NCBI RefSeq assembly: GCF_000002995.4
Contig: NW_025062477.1
Location: forward strand, 4,126,649 to 4,190,648
Origin: Brugia malayi
Lineage: Eukaryota > Nematoda > Chromadorea > Rhabditida > Onchocercidae
Reading direction: 5' to 3'
Length of the DNA: 64,000 nucleotides
Position numbers and translations under genes: made by a program. Position 1 is the stretch's first letter; each line of letters opens with the position of its first letter. The notes under the pieces were generated by a model that did not search any database, was not told the origin of the DNA, and saw nothing but the letters and a program-made list of their open reading frames with translations. Of this stretch, positions 48,582 through 60,045 are shown in pieces.

Positions 48582-50309
48582 ATGAAACGAATGAGCTGTT
48601 TACTTTATCGGCATCTGGCTTATCGCGTATGTTGGATGAAATGGAATAACGAGAGATTATTAAGAACTTCTGTAATACCATCGTCTACTTCGATGAATGT
48701 CGTGAAATTAAGCTCAAATCGTTGTAATAGTTTGATTATGCCATATTCGCTTATCAAAGATAAAAGCTGGAAAAAAAAATTGGAATACGCTGCTTCTTGC
48801 TATCAAGTTGTAAGTACATTCACTTAAGTATATCTCCTGTCATTTCTTCAGACCGTATAATTTGTAGGTTTAACCTTTGTGACACATATAAGTTTGCAGC
48901 TTTTGACACGAACATATGTCATTGGTTGAGCCTTTGTTTCTGATTTGTATAGATTGCTAATTTGTCAACTGTTTTACTAGCTGTCGAGAATATATTATGG
49001 TAGACGTTTATCTTATTTAGCTTTTAACAACTTAATCATAAAACTTAAATTTTTCAGTTCGGGTTATTTCGAGATCGTAACGTTGCTTTCCTTTTTCCTT
49101 ATTTTTCTTTTTCAGAATACTGAGGATGCGTTAAATGCTGTTGTTTCTCTTGCCCGAGAAGATTGCGAAAAGGGGACAAGTACAGCCAATCGTATACTTT
49201 ATTTAGCTATGGATATGGCTTTAAACCAGGTTAGACCATCTTTTTTAGCTAGTGAAAATCATATACAGTAAGCACTTATTTTGTCTTTTCCAGCGGTTTA
49301 GGAAACTAGTATACAGTTAGTTAGTGTCATTACCAAATGCAAGAAATCTGAAACCTTTTTTTTTTTTTTTTTTTTTTTTAAACTGTGCACGAAAAACATA
49401 GAATGTTAGAATTTTTGAGGGTCGTATTGATGTAGCTGAAGAAATGTTCAAGTTATTGCCTCGACGTGTCCATGTATTAGCTACTAGTTTGAAAATTCGT
49501 TTTTTCGTCCTTCAAAAGCGGTTTTGGGATGCGTTAAACGAAGTGGAAAAAGTCTTAAATGAAGATACTGCAAGCTTGGATGTGTCGAAGAAAATTTCGA
49601 AATCTGTAATGGATGAATTTTACAAAGCACTTTCAAATTGTGACGATGCAGTTGATGAGGTTAACTTCCTTTTTTTCAGAAATTGAAATTATTGCGAAGT
49701 TATAATTGAAATATGAGAAATTCGTCAAAATTTTACAATCTTTTCTTTAACTTACAATAAATTTTAATTAAAGTTTAATTAAATTTTGAAACTATAATGC
49801 AATTTTTAAATAATTTGTTTTTTCTTACTACAAAACGTATGACTTTTCTGATTTTTCTGTTACTCCTCCATTACTTACTTCTCTTCTTGTTCATACTCAT
49901 TTTTAGGGTTTTATTTATGAACCAATTGCGATTTATGATAACAGTTGTAGTTTATTTTGAAAAGCATTGAATGCATAATGGATTTGGAAGTTTCCTACAT
50001 TACTTATTTTATTTTTAATTTAACTCAAATCAGATAATGAAGTTTCAAATCTGGAAAATTTAGGTTATTTTGCAGTTAACTTATTTATAGATATTTCAGG
50101 CGAAAACATTATATAAGCTACAAAGGTTGCTCAGTAAATACAATAGACGTACAACGAAAACACTACGTGAATTACTACTATCTGATATGTATATTCCATC
50201 TAGAAAAAAATCCATAAAAAGCAATTTGAAAATTGATGATGACATATTGGACAAAATTGTTGAACATGCTCCGGAAGTGCTTACCAGTAATAAAGCAATC
50301 TTAAATTAG
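48582..50309 (+). CDS. Helical protein of unknown function, probably mitochondrial, TPR-like
   Basis: Exons 48582-48809, 49116-49229, 49402-49659 and 50100-50309 (stop TAG), all phase 0; 269 residues. The first ~35 residues (MKRMSCLLYRHLAYRVCWMK...) are rich in Arg, Leu and Ser with almost no acidic residue, as in mitochondrial presequences. From ~60 on, the sequence looks all-helical with TPR/PPR-like spacing: EYAASCYQ, NTEDALNAVVSLARED, FEGRIDVAEEMFKLL, FVLQKRFWDALNEVEKVL, YKALSNCDDA. The C terminus is basic (YNRRTTKTLRELLL) and ends soon after a short acidic stretch. I do not recognise the family; the gene call rests on clean splice sites, phase agreement and the leader acceptor directly before the ATG. 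Confidence 0.8.
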
Positions 50310-51189
50310 AGCTTTTTTGTAACATTTTATAACGTCACATTTTAGATTTGTTTTGAAGTATTGTGACAAATTTCAGATGTTTTTCTATCAGCTCACTTCA
50401 TGACTATATATCAACGACATACTGTTCAGAATGAATGAAGATGATTCATTGTATCTGAAGTTAATATAACTAATGTATTAATCATTAAGTATTGTTTTCA
50501 GTTTTCATAGCTTCTTTAAGTTTTCTGTGATATAGTTAAAACACCACTCGATTATTATTATTATTTTTTTTACTGTCAGTAAGATTTTATAGTTAAATAT
50601 TGTCGTAATAAGTAAAAAAAAAGAAAAAAATCCAAAGTTAATATAAATATATACTGTAATGTCTATTTTGTAAAGTGTGCTTGCTAGGAATTGGGCATAC
50701 TTCCGGTTCGCTAATTTATAACGAAAGGTGAAACAATTTAACTTAATCGGTAATTCCATCAGATAATTAGGTCATAATTTGATCGATTAATACCGTTGGT
50801 ACCGAAAAGTACCATGAAATGAACTGTTATTGTGTGATGTCGGAAAATCAGATTATACATCTTTTGACAAAGGAGCAAAAAGAATGGACGAATTGTAAAA
50901 GATGAAGAAACTTGTCATCGTCATGTGTAACCTATAATCGTCGTCGTAAGATTTTAAGATGCTACCATCATGTCGAATAGATAGATATAGACGGTCAAAT
51001 TTTTGATGTGTATTAGAGTTGACCCCGCGGTGAGTTGCACGGAGTTCATCGAAGTGGAATAAAAAGTAATTAGGGATGATTGTGAACCGGTATAATATAA
51101 TCCAATATGGAAATCCATAAGCTTTTCTAGGACTAGAATTGAAATGAGGTAGGTATAATAGGATGAATGATTTTAAATACTATTTTAAT

Positions 51190-51230
51190 AAGCAAGCAAG
51201 CAAGCAAGCAAAAAAAGAAGAAGAAGAAGG
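51190..51230. repeat. (AAGC)n followed by (GAA)n
   Basis: Five AAGC-type units, then an A run and four GAA units. Confidence 0.85.
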
Positions 51231-51544
51231 CAAGAAAAGTAAACAAGAACATCTGGTGATAGAATAAACCGGAAAAAAGAAAAGGAAAACTGTATTTTTT
51301 TTTTTTTTAATCAGTAATGATTAAAAGAACTGCTATTAACTCTTTCCATACTATTGCTAAAAGCGATAAAAACATTTCTATCTAAAACTACTTATTATCG
51401 GATAGACAAGATGGGGTAGTACCATCTGCTTTTGTTAAGTTTAGATCACACAATATTTCGCATTTCTCTTATCCTTTATTATTCACATTACCCGATTTTT
51501 TTTTTTTTTTTTTTTTTCATTAAAAACTATAATAATAAATCTAT

Positions 51545-51586
51545 TGTGTCTGTATGTGTATGTCTGTATGTGTGTATGTGTATGTA
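51545..51586. repeat. TGTATG microsatellite
   Basis: Imperfect TGTATG/TGTGTATG units. Confidence 0.85.
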
Positions 51587-51960
51587 ATGCATTTGAATAA
51601 TATCAAATTTTAGTATAAATATTTGGTTACAGCATAAATATTTACTATACATTTAAAAAGAAAAAAAAATTAAATAATACAAATTAAAATGTGTCATATA
51701 TGTATAAAAAATGTTTATAATAGAGTAAAATAATTAATATTTAATCATTTAATCATAAAATATTTTAAACTTAGTAAATATTTTAGTCTTTTAATGAAAT
51801 GAAATGAAGGAAAAAGTTTTTATCATTTGAATATTAATGTAAACAAATATATATTCTAACAAATATGCATAGACTTCTCAGCATCATCTCATTTACGATC
51901 CATTTAGAACTATCTACCTATCTATTCATCAGGTGAGAGGTTATTATATTTACCTAAGGT

Positions 51961-52028
51961 ATACATACACACATACATACATACACACACACACACACAT
52001 ACATACATACATGCATACATACACATGC
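51961..52028. repeat. (ACAT)n/(AC)n microsatellite
   Basis: ACAT units around a central AC run. Confidence 0.9.
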
Positions 52029-53867
52029 ATTGACCTATTCCGTTTTGTTATTTAATTTATGATGGAGTGTTACTACTACCTATCCAAGAATTGCTAAAAT
52101 ACATTTTGACATCCGTCTGATGCTAAATGACAATAACATGAGCATATCCATTTAGCCATTTTATTCTGATCAACAATAATGTAATTTAAGGATGTAAACA
52201 TTATTATTGATATATAGTTTAACCGGCTAAAGACAAATCCGGAAAAATATTTCTGTGCATGTTAGTGTGTATGTCTGTGTATGTAATGTATGTTTATATG
52301 TAATACAATAAACAAAATAATAAATAAATTGATATGTAATATAATAAATTTATTTCTTTTAATAATTTTTAATATCATAAATGTATTTAAAAAAATTTTT
52401 TTTAAAAAAAAAGGATAATTTTTCTTTTTTAGAAAAGTAATAGAACTTTAAGTATTTATTATTGAATCTAAAATATTCAAAGTTTAATATATGTACACTT
52501 TTTTACTTCTGTCTTAATTTAAAAGAGAAAATTGAATCATTTGAAAAAAAAGCTGGCTTAAATGTAAATGAATTGGCTTAAAGTGAAAATTGATTTAAAG
52601 TAAGGGAAAATAATTAAATATATAATTGTTAACTTTTTTTCAATCTAACATTTATCTTCCATAATTATAATTATTTCATTAATTGCATCACAGCAAATTT
52701 CAAATATTTATATGTTATTTCAGTTTAATAAAGATAATAATTTCTTTTGGAAATCAATTTTACATTTTATAATGAAATGATATTGCTAATAAAATTTGTG
52801 AAATTCTTTAAAGAAAAAAATTGTGCGATATTATTACGACTGCTACTGATTACTGATTACGACACGATAGATTATCACTGATTTCAAGTGTCATCTAAAT
52901 CTTCATAAAATTCAAATGCATTCTTCGGATACATAATAAAATTTAAATTTGTGTCATTCATATTTGAACTTTAAAAAAATTGCTTTTTTCAAAAATGTGA
53001 AAACTGATTTATTACCATATTATACTTACAGATTAATGTTAAGTGAATAAATTTGGTAAATATAAGAAATAGAAAAAAATTGTTCACAGTATATTAATTT
53101 TTTATTACAAAGTGAATATACGGTAAAAAAAAAAAAAAAAGAATTAGCAAGACAATATATTATCAATTCTTAATTCCTGAAAAATGAATTACGAACAATA
53201 TGATTCCGGTTTGAAAGTACAAACAAATGAATGCATTTAACCATAAAATAATTTCACTATTTTACATTCTAATGTATAAAACTGATTTAATGTAAATATC
53301 TTTTATTATTACAGTATGTTAGAGATAGTAACATTTCCGGTATATATTACTTTCGGTATTTAACTTTGATCCAGAATATAAAAAAAGATTGCAAAAATCT
53401 TCTTTGATGTTACTCGCATAATAATTAACCTTTCATTATGTTTCTAAAACTACTGAAGTAAAAATAATTTTATATGCTTTGTTCTACCAAATAATTTGCA
53501 CTTCTCATTTCATCAAAATAAATAATCAAATTATTTCATTAATCAGAAAAAAAAAATATTATCACAATCATGACAGTGATAATAATAATTACTATAATTT
53601 ATTATTATTGCTATTTATCATTATTATCGCTATTATTATTGTTATTATTAGCATGACAATAATAATAAGTTTAAAAAAATAATAGTAATTCAAAAAAATG
53701 ATAATAAATTAAAACAAAAAATAAAAAAATAATAATAAATGACTAATAGTAATAGCAGTAATGATAATGATAATAACAATAATAGTTGTAATTTATGTCT
53801 TTTAACTAGTTCCATTTTTTCTCTCTCTCATTCATACTTTTATCCATCATTATTATCACTCTTATCA

Positions 53868-53913
53868 ACATCATCATCATCACTATCACCATCACCATCA
53901 CCATCATCATCAT
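53868..53913. repeat. (CATCAC)n/(CAT)n microsatellite
   Basis: Imperfect CAT and CATCAC units. Confidence 0.9.
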
Positions 53914-54178
53914 GAATGATATTTTATGTGTGACAGATTTGATAATATTGCCATTAGAAGGAGTGAATCTTTGCGCGATAATCGTCGCCGATCAGTTTTC
54001 CTGTTAGATGAAGCGTGAATCTCAATTAGGTATGAAGAAGAGTCCCAAGCCTTCCTCATCACATCAACATATTTAATGCATTAAATGTTTATCACAATTA
54101 CTATGAGAATTTGCATACCAATGAATTAAATTTGCTATTTATTGCTGTAAATTTTTGATGAAATATGATTAGGCAAAC

Positions 54179-54305
54179 AATAATAATAATAATAAATATT
54201 GCTATTATTACCGTTATAATGAACTAATAATATTAATAATAATAATAAATATTACTACTATCATCATTATAATGAACTGATAATAATGATGATATTATTA
54301 ATAAC
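54179..54305. repeat. Imperfect (AAT)n tract
   Basis: AATAATAAT blocks with interruptions; two diverged copies of a longer unit (AATAATAATAAATATT..T.AT.A.C, then TATAATGAACT.ATAA) can be seen. Confidence 0.8.
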
Positions 54306-54860
54306 AACAATAATAAACATAATAATTATGATCTATGCTAGACAATATGAATATGATTAATATATAATTATCGGTGCTTTTGTCAGAAATGATAATAAAT
54401 GTGTGGTTTGTAAAAGATTACCATAAACTATCATCATTATCATTGATTCATTTATTGATTAGAAATTTTATTCGTTGATTAATTATTCTTATGCTATGAC
54501 TAAAAATGAAAATAAAATAAAGATAAATTTTAACTTTGATATTTACTCTTTTTTTTTTTCTTCACTACCAAATATTATAAAATAGATTAAGTTTAGAGAA
54601 CATTTTATCAATGTTTCAATTTTTTATTTTTCGCTAATTTTACTCCAATCTCTTTCCGTACGTATATTAAATGTAATATTACACAAAAAAAAAAGAAGCT
54701 GCAGGTAACTTTATTATGTAGTGGAACACTTTTTGAATAATATGTCACCAACATAAAAATTTACTTTTTGAATATGTCATCGATACTTAACGATGATTAA
54801 CATTATCCGGTATTTATTTTTGTGAAAGAAGAAAAAAAGAAAGGACAGGAAAGATAAGAT

Positions 54861-54892
54861 GATGAGAGAGAGAGAGAGGGAGAGAGAGAAAA
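54861..54892. repeat. GA microsatellite
   Basis: Imperfect GA repeat. Confidence 0.85.
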
Positions 54893-55352
54893 AATGACAA
54901 ATGAATAAAACAAAAACAAATATGTGACAATAAAAAAAAATAAAAAATAAAATAAATTTTAAATTTAAAAGTTTAGAAGAAAATTATTGGCAAAAGAAAA
55001 AAGAAATACACACCCACACACACATACAAATTCTTTCAGATTTTAAAAATTTTCCTTTTCGATCATAAATGCCAAACACCGATTATCTGTTCTATGTTAT
55101 GAATTTTTACGCTACCGTAAACCACCTACCTACTAAAAATGGCTAATATTTTCTCGATTTTTCTTTTCGGATTAAAAAAAAAAAAATTTTCTTTTTTCTT
55201 TTAAAATATAAATTCTTTTTTCTTTATCTCTCTGTCTCTCTAATATTTCTTCTTTCTTTTCCCTTCAATATTTAAATGCATTAAATTTACACACATACAA
55301 AATATTCCCAGTTGAAGTGTCGTTGCTGAAACGAAATGTTTGCTAAATTTAG

Positions 55353-55467
55353 GTGTATGTATGTATGCTTGTGCGTGTGTCTGTGTCTGTCCATCTGTCT
55401 ATCTTTCTGTGTGTGTGTGTGTATATGTGTATGTATGTATGTGTGTGTATGTGTATATATATATATA
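55353..55467. repeat. (TG)n/(TATG)n microsatellite
   Basis: TATG, CTGT and TG blocks ending in TATATATATATA. The open frames here on both strands are repeat-derived. Confidence 0.9.
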
Positions 55468-55765
55468 CATATGACAACTGCGAAAGAGATGATGGGCGGT
55501 ACAAGTAGTTTCAAGTAACCAATGAATTAATTGCATTAAATTGGATTGGACGAATAAGCGGAAAGATGGGTGGTGGCTTAGCGATAAGTTTAGGGGATGA
55601 CTGTAGTCTGAAGGCAAAGCGAATTAAATGTTGAAAGAGTGGCTGTTGCTTCAATTATATTTTAAAAAAAATTTTTTCTTCTCTTTTAATTTTTGAATGT
55701 TTATATTACCTAATTCATCCAATTATTTACTTTCATTATCATTTGGATGATTCCTTGAAATTATT

Positions 55766-58700
55766 ATGTCGTCACTTCCTTATCCGCCATATTACTATAC
55801 GGCTACTACCGTTTCTCCAACATCGACGCATTTTCGCCCATGTTTGGCGCAAATGTCAACACCATCCAGGTGATTTATACACTTCATATCTTATTATTAC
55901 AATTAATTAGTTGTAATATATATATATATATATAATTATTATTTTGATTGTCAACATAATAATAAATTTTGTTGAAAAGTTAAAAATTATATTAATAACT
56001 TTTTAATATAAAAAGTATATAAAAAAATTTTTTTTAATATAAAAAAGTAATAGATGATATAAAAAAAATTATTTTTAATATAAAAAGTACGAATATTTAT
56101 GTTTATCCATTTAAAGTACTTTGATCATTCAAATTACTTTACTTATACATTATTATCACTATATAACATTATTATCGCTATACATTTGTTAAACACTTAA
56201 AAACTGAATGTTAAAAATTTAATATTAATTGTGATTTTTATTTATTTATTGCTTTAATTATATTAATCTACAATATTTAATTATGATTATTGCAGTAGCA
56301 CGGATACGGTAGATATTTCCATTTGATAGAAAAACTAATACTTTCGTTTTTATTTCAATATTTATTGAATTCTGATGAAATAATTCATTTAATGCAAATC
56401 CAAAAAAAAAATCAAATTATAGTTACAAACAAATTTTCAAATTGCTATCAATAAATTTAATTATAATAGCGACTGCACGAGAAAGAGAAATTATAAAAAA
56501 AGAAAAATTGATTAAAAAATTTTGACAATAACTTTTTATTTTTCTTTATTAACCTTTCTTTTAATCTCTTTATTATTCATTACTCTAACATTATTACATT
56601 TTCCAGTTTTGTTTCTATTTTTTTTACATTTTAGGAAAAGTTTTTTTCATCCTGAAAATATTTGGAAAAATTAAAAAAATAATCCAATACTTACCAAATT
56701 GCTAAAATTTGTTCCTAGTTGTTGTAATTTTTTCGTATTTTTCAAACATTCAAAATTCATTTATATCTAATAATTTAATAAACAATAATCAATGAGCTAA
56801 TTTCTTAATTATTTTGTATTTTAGCTCAGATTTTTAATTAAATCTCTTAGACAATATGTATCCATGATTTGAGGATTTATTTGCTAAGCTAAAATTTTTT
56901 AAAAATTTGATTAAAAAACGAAACTATTACGAAATTATCAATTAGTAATGTGATAAAGTAAAGTATAGAAAGATATTATCATGCCAAAACGATGGGTATA
57001 CGGTAAGACAATCAATTTTTGTTAGCAAAAAATCAATATAACATCAATTATCGATAATTTAGAAAAAAAAAACTAACAAAATTATGTTAAAATTAAAACC
57101 ATCACTAATATATGTTTATCTTTTTAACAATATTTAATTCAAGTTTTGGTGATTTATTTCCTTTTAAATATAGCATTTTTAATTTATAAATCATTTTTAC
57201 AAAGTTTTAAATTTCATGAAATTTGAATAGAACTTAAAGATATATTTCATTGATTACTGCAACTTCAATTTTTAAAATTAAACTGAAATAATTTCAAATA
57301 ATTGCTAATTTTTATGATTTCTCATGTAATAAAACTTTTCACTCTTAATTTTATTTTGATTGCTTATAATTCATTTGCTATTGGTCTAATTTTATCTCAT
57401 TCATTTAATGATTACTTTGTTATTAGTTAAAAATTTAAACAAAAAAAAAAAATAATGAATCAGTAATATAAATGTTTCATTTTCCATTTTTTTTTTTTTT
57501 TTGCCCTTAATAATTTAATTATAATTTGATAGTGAATTTGATATAAATAATATAAATTATTGAAATATTTGATGTTTGCATCAAAATTAAATTTTTATTT
57601 TTCAGTTCAACAGTGTCAAATTTTTCAATTGAAAGTATCTTATCAAGACGGGTATCAGTACCACAACTTCCACCATTACCATTAGCAAATGATTTTGCTG
57701 TTGCTGCAGCTGCAGCTGCTACTATTGCATGGCCTAGCATGCCACCACATTTCTCATATCCTCGTAAAATTTTATCATTAATTAATTAGCAAGTATTAAG
57801 CTGTCATTAAATTTTTATCATTTTATTATGGTGCATTTCAATTTTTTTTTTTTTTGCTTAACTTTAGTTTGATAGTTGTAAGCGAAAAGTATATAAATTA
57901 TAAATGATAGACATAATGTAAAGCTTCCTGTTAATAATAATAAAAATTTAATTGCAAAAAAACCGATTAAAAATTAGAGAAATAAAATTTAAATGAAAAA
58001 ATTTGCTGATTATTAAACTGATTTTATATATTAACAATAGTCCTTTAATAATATTTTAATAAATAATTTTTTTTATTACTAAAAAAACGAATAAATAATT
58101 GTTAAGAGAGAATAATTATCGAACTTTGCTGATACTAATTATGTATAAACAATTGTGTTACATAAATTTAAATTATTGATATTAATTAGATTAGATAATA
58201 TACTTTTAAAATATTCCATTCCAAAAACTTTTATAAGCAAATAATTAAAGCATAACGTAAAGCAACTAAAATTTCTTTTATTTACCAAAAAAAAAAAAAA
58301 AAAAAAAATGAATGAAAGCTTTTGAAAAGTTTAAAATTTAACGATCCGATTTTCAGATCCCGGTTTTCCGTATATCAGTAATGGTTTCATCACATCATTT
58401 CATCCATTTCATTACGGTAGCAAACGAAAACGACGTCATCGAACAATTTTTAGCGAAGAACAATTGCAAATTTTAGAAAATGCATTTCAAGGAACTCATT
58501 ATCCTGACGTAATGCTACGTGAAAAACTTGCCGTACAATGTGACCTCAAGGAAGAGCGGGTAGAGGTAATTAAAGTTTAGTTCAAAAAATTTTTTACTTT
58601 CACAGAACATTTTTTAAATATACTTTATATATGATTTAAATATTAGTATATATATTTTAAAATTTCTAATATATTTTTCTTTTTTTTTGTTTGGTAATTT

Positions 58701-59586
58701 CATTGCAATAATATTCACTTTTTATAAATTTTTTTCGTTTTTTCTTTTGTTTTTTTTTTTTTTTTTTTTTTTTTGCGTTATTTTTATTATATTTATTAAA
58801 CGTTTTCTTTGCGTAATATTTTGCGTACTTTTTTCTTCCCTTATTTAATATCTAACATATATTTCAACAATTTAACACTTTAACTTTTTACGCAAAACAT
58901 TTCAAGTATTTTAATTTCAAATTTTAACATTGCAAATTAATTTTGTTATTTATATCTAAAATATATTTGAACACTCTAACCTTTTATGCAAAACATTTCA
59001 AATATTTTAATTCCAAATTTTAACATTGCAAAATGAATTTTGTAAATTTTTGGACAATATTTTAAAAAATTGTAAAATTCAGTTTTAGATTCTTTTCTTT
59101 TAATATAAACTAATTGGAAAATCAACGAGAAAAAAAAAAGTAATTTTTTCATAATTTGATATTAGTATTTAAATTATATAAACAAAATTTTCCAATCTTT
59201 TACTAAAATTTTTTTGTAATGGTCAAAAAAATATTTTTATATAATTAATAGAAAATAAAAAATTTAGTTACATACCATATGTTATTTAACATTTCTAACA
59301 TAAATTAAACTACTAATAATGCTAATAAAACTAAATAATAAAAATTAGTGAAGTAAAAATAATTAATAAAAAACAATTTAAAATAAGAAATCACAGTGTA
59401 AAGATAAAGCAATAATTTATTGCATTGATAATTTCAATTTGTTATCTGTAAATTAAATGCATCACATTGACAATTTTAAATTAAAAATATCAAATTGTTA
59501 TATCAAAAATAATTGATTATTATTTCATATAGTTCGAATTAAGCTGCAACTTTTATGTTTTTTTTGCAATTAAATAAATGAAAATT

Positions 59587-59623
<37 letters not shown>

Positions 59624-60001
59624 AATAAAATAAAATAAAAAATAATTAAATAAATGAAAATTTACAAATTAATTAAATTAGAGAAACAAAATAGAATGAA
59701 AATTTTTTTTAAAAAAAAAATATTAAATTAATTTAATTTGTAGGTATGGTTTAAAAATCGTCGTGCAAAAGATCGTAAGCAGAAACGTGAAATTGATACA
59801 AAAGATGGTAGAGGACAAAAGATGAGCGCATCTGACGAATCAGATTACGAGGTATCTGATGACGACGATGACTGTACCAAAGTTAAAAAGCATCGTCTAT
59901 CAGTAAACAATGATACGACTAATAAGAGTACTACTACTAATAATAATCATAATCATAATAAAATGATGGAAATTAAAAAAGAACCTAAAAATACAATTTA
60001 G
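55766..60001 (+). CDS. ceh-45: Goosecoid-class homeodomain transcription factor
   Basis: Exons 55766-55869, 57606-57763, 58357-58565 and 59744-60001 (stop TAG); phases match, 242 residues. Residues 40-47 (FSIESILS) are an eh1/Goosecoid motif that recruits Groucho-type corepressors. An Ala-rich stretch follows (~65-75). The homeodomain covers ~112-171: [40 protein letters not shown]. Lys at position 50 (WFK) is the bicoid/goosecoid-class residue that selects TAATCC-type sites. The tail is acidic ([14 protein letters not shown]), then Asn/His-rich. One oddity is Asp at homeodomain position 56 (NRRAKDRK), where the class usually has Trp. The gene symbol follows the C. elegans goosecoid homologue; orthology is judged by sequence class only. 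Confidence 0.93.
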
Positions 60002-60039
60002 TTTTTTTTTTTAATTCAATTATTTAAAAAAGAAAAATT

Positions 60040-60045
60040 AATAAA
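60040..60045 (+). other. Polyadenylation signal AATAAA of the goosecoid gene
   Basis: AATAAA 39 bases after the stop codon. Confidence 0.4.

Larger units (their letters stand above)
50310..55765. other. Long intergenic region upstream of the goosecoid gene
   Basis: No confident gene. It contains several microsatellites (51190-51230, 51545-51586, 51961-52028, 53868-53913, 54179-54305, 54861-54892, 55353-55467), a 108-codon stop-free minus-strand frame (50853-51179) and a less AT-rich island with open frames on both strands (53910-54059). As the flank of a developmental homeobox gene it may hold enhancers. Confidence 0.5.

Noticed and set aside
55287..55617. Three ORFs of 60-75 codons on both strands
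   Set aside because: They are translations of the TG/TATG microsatellite.
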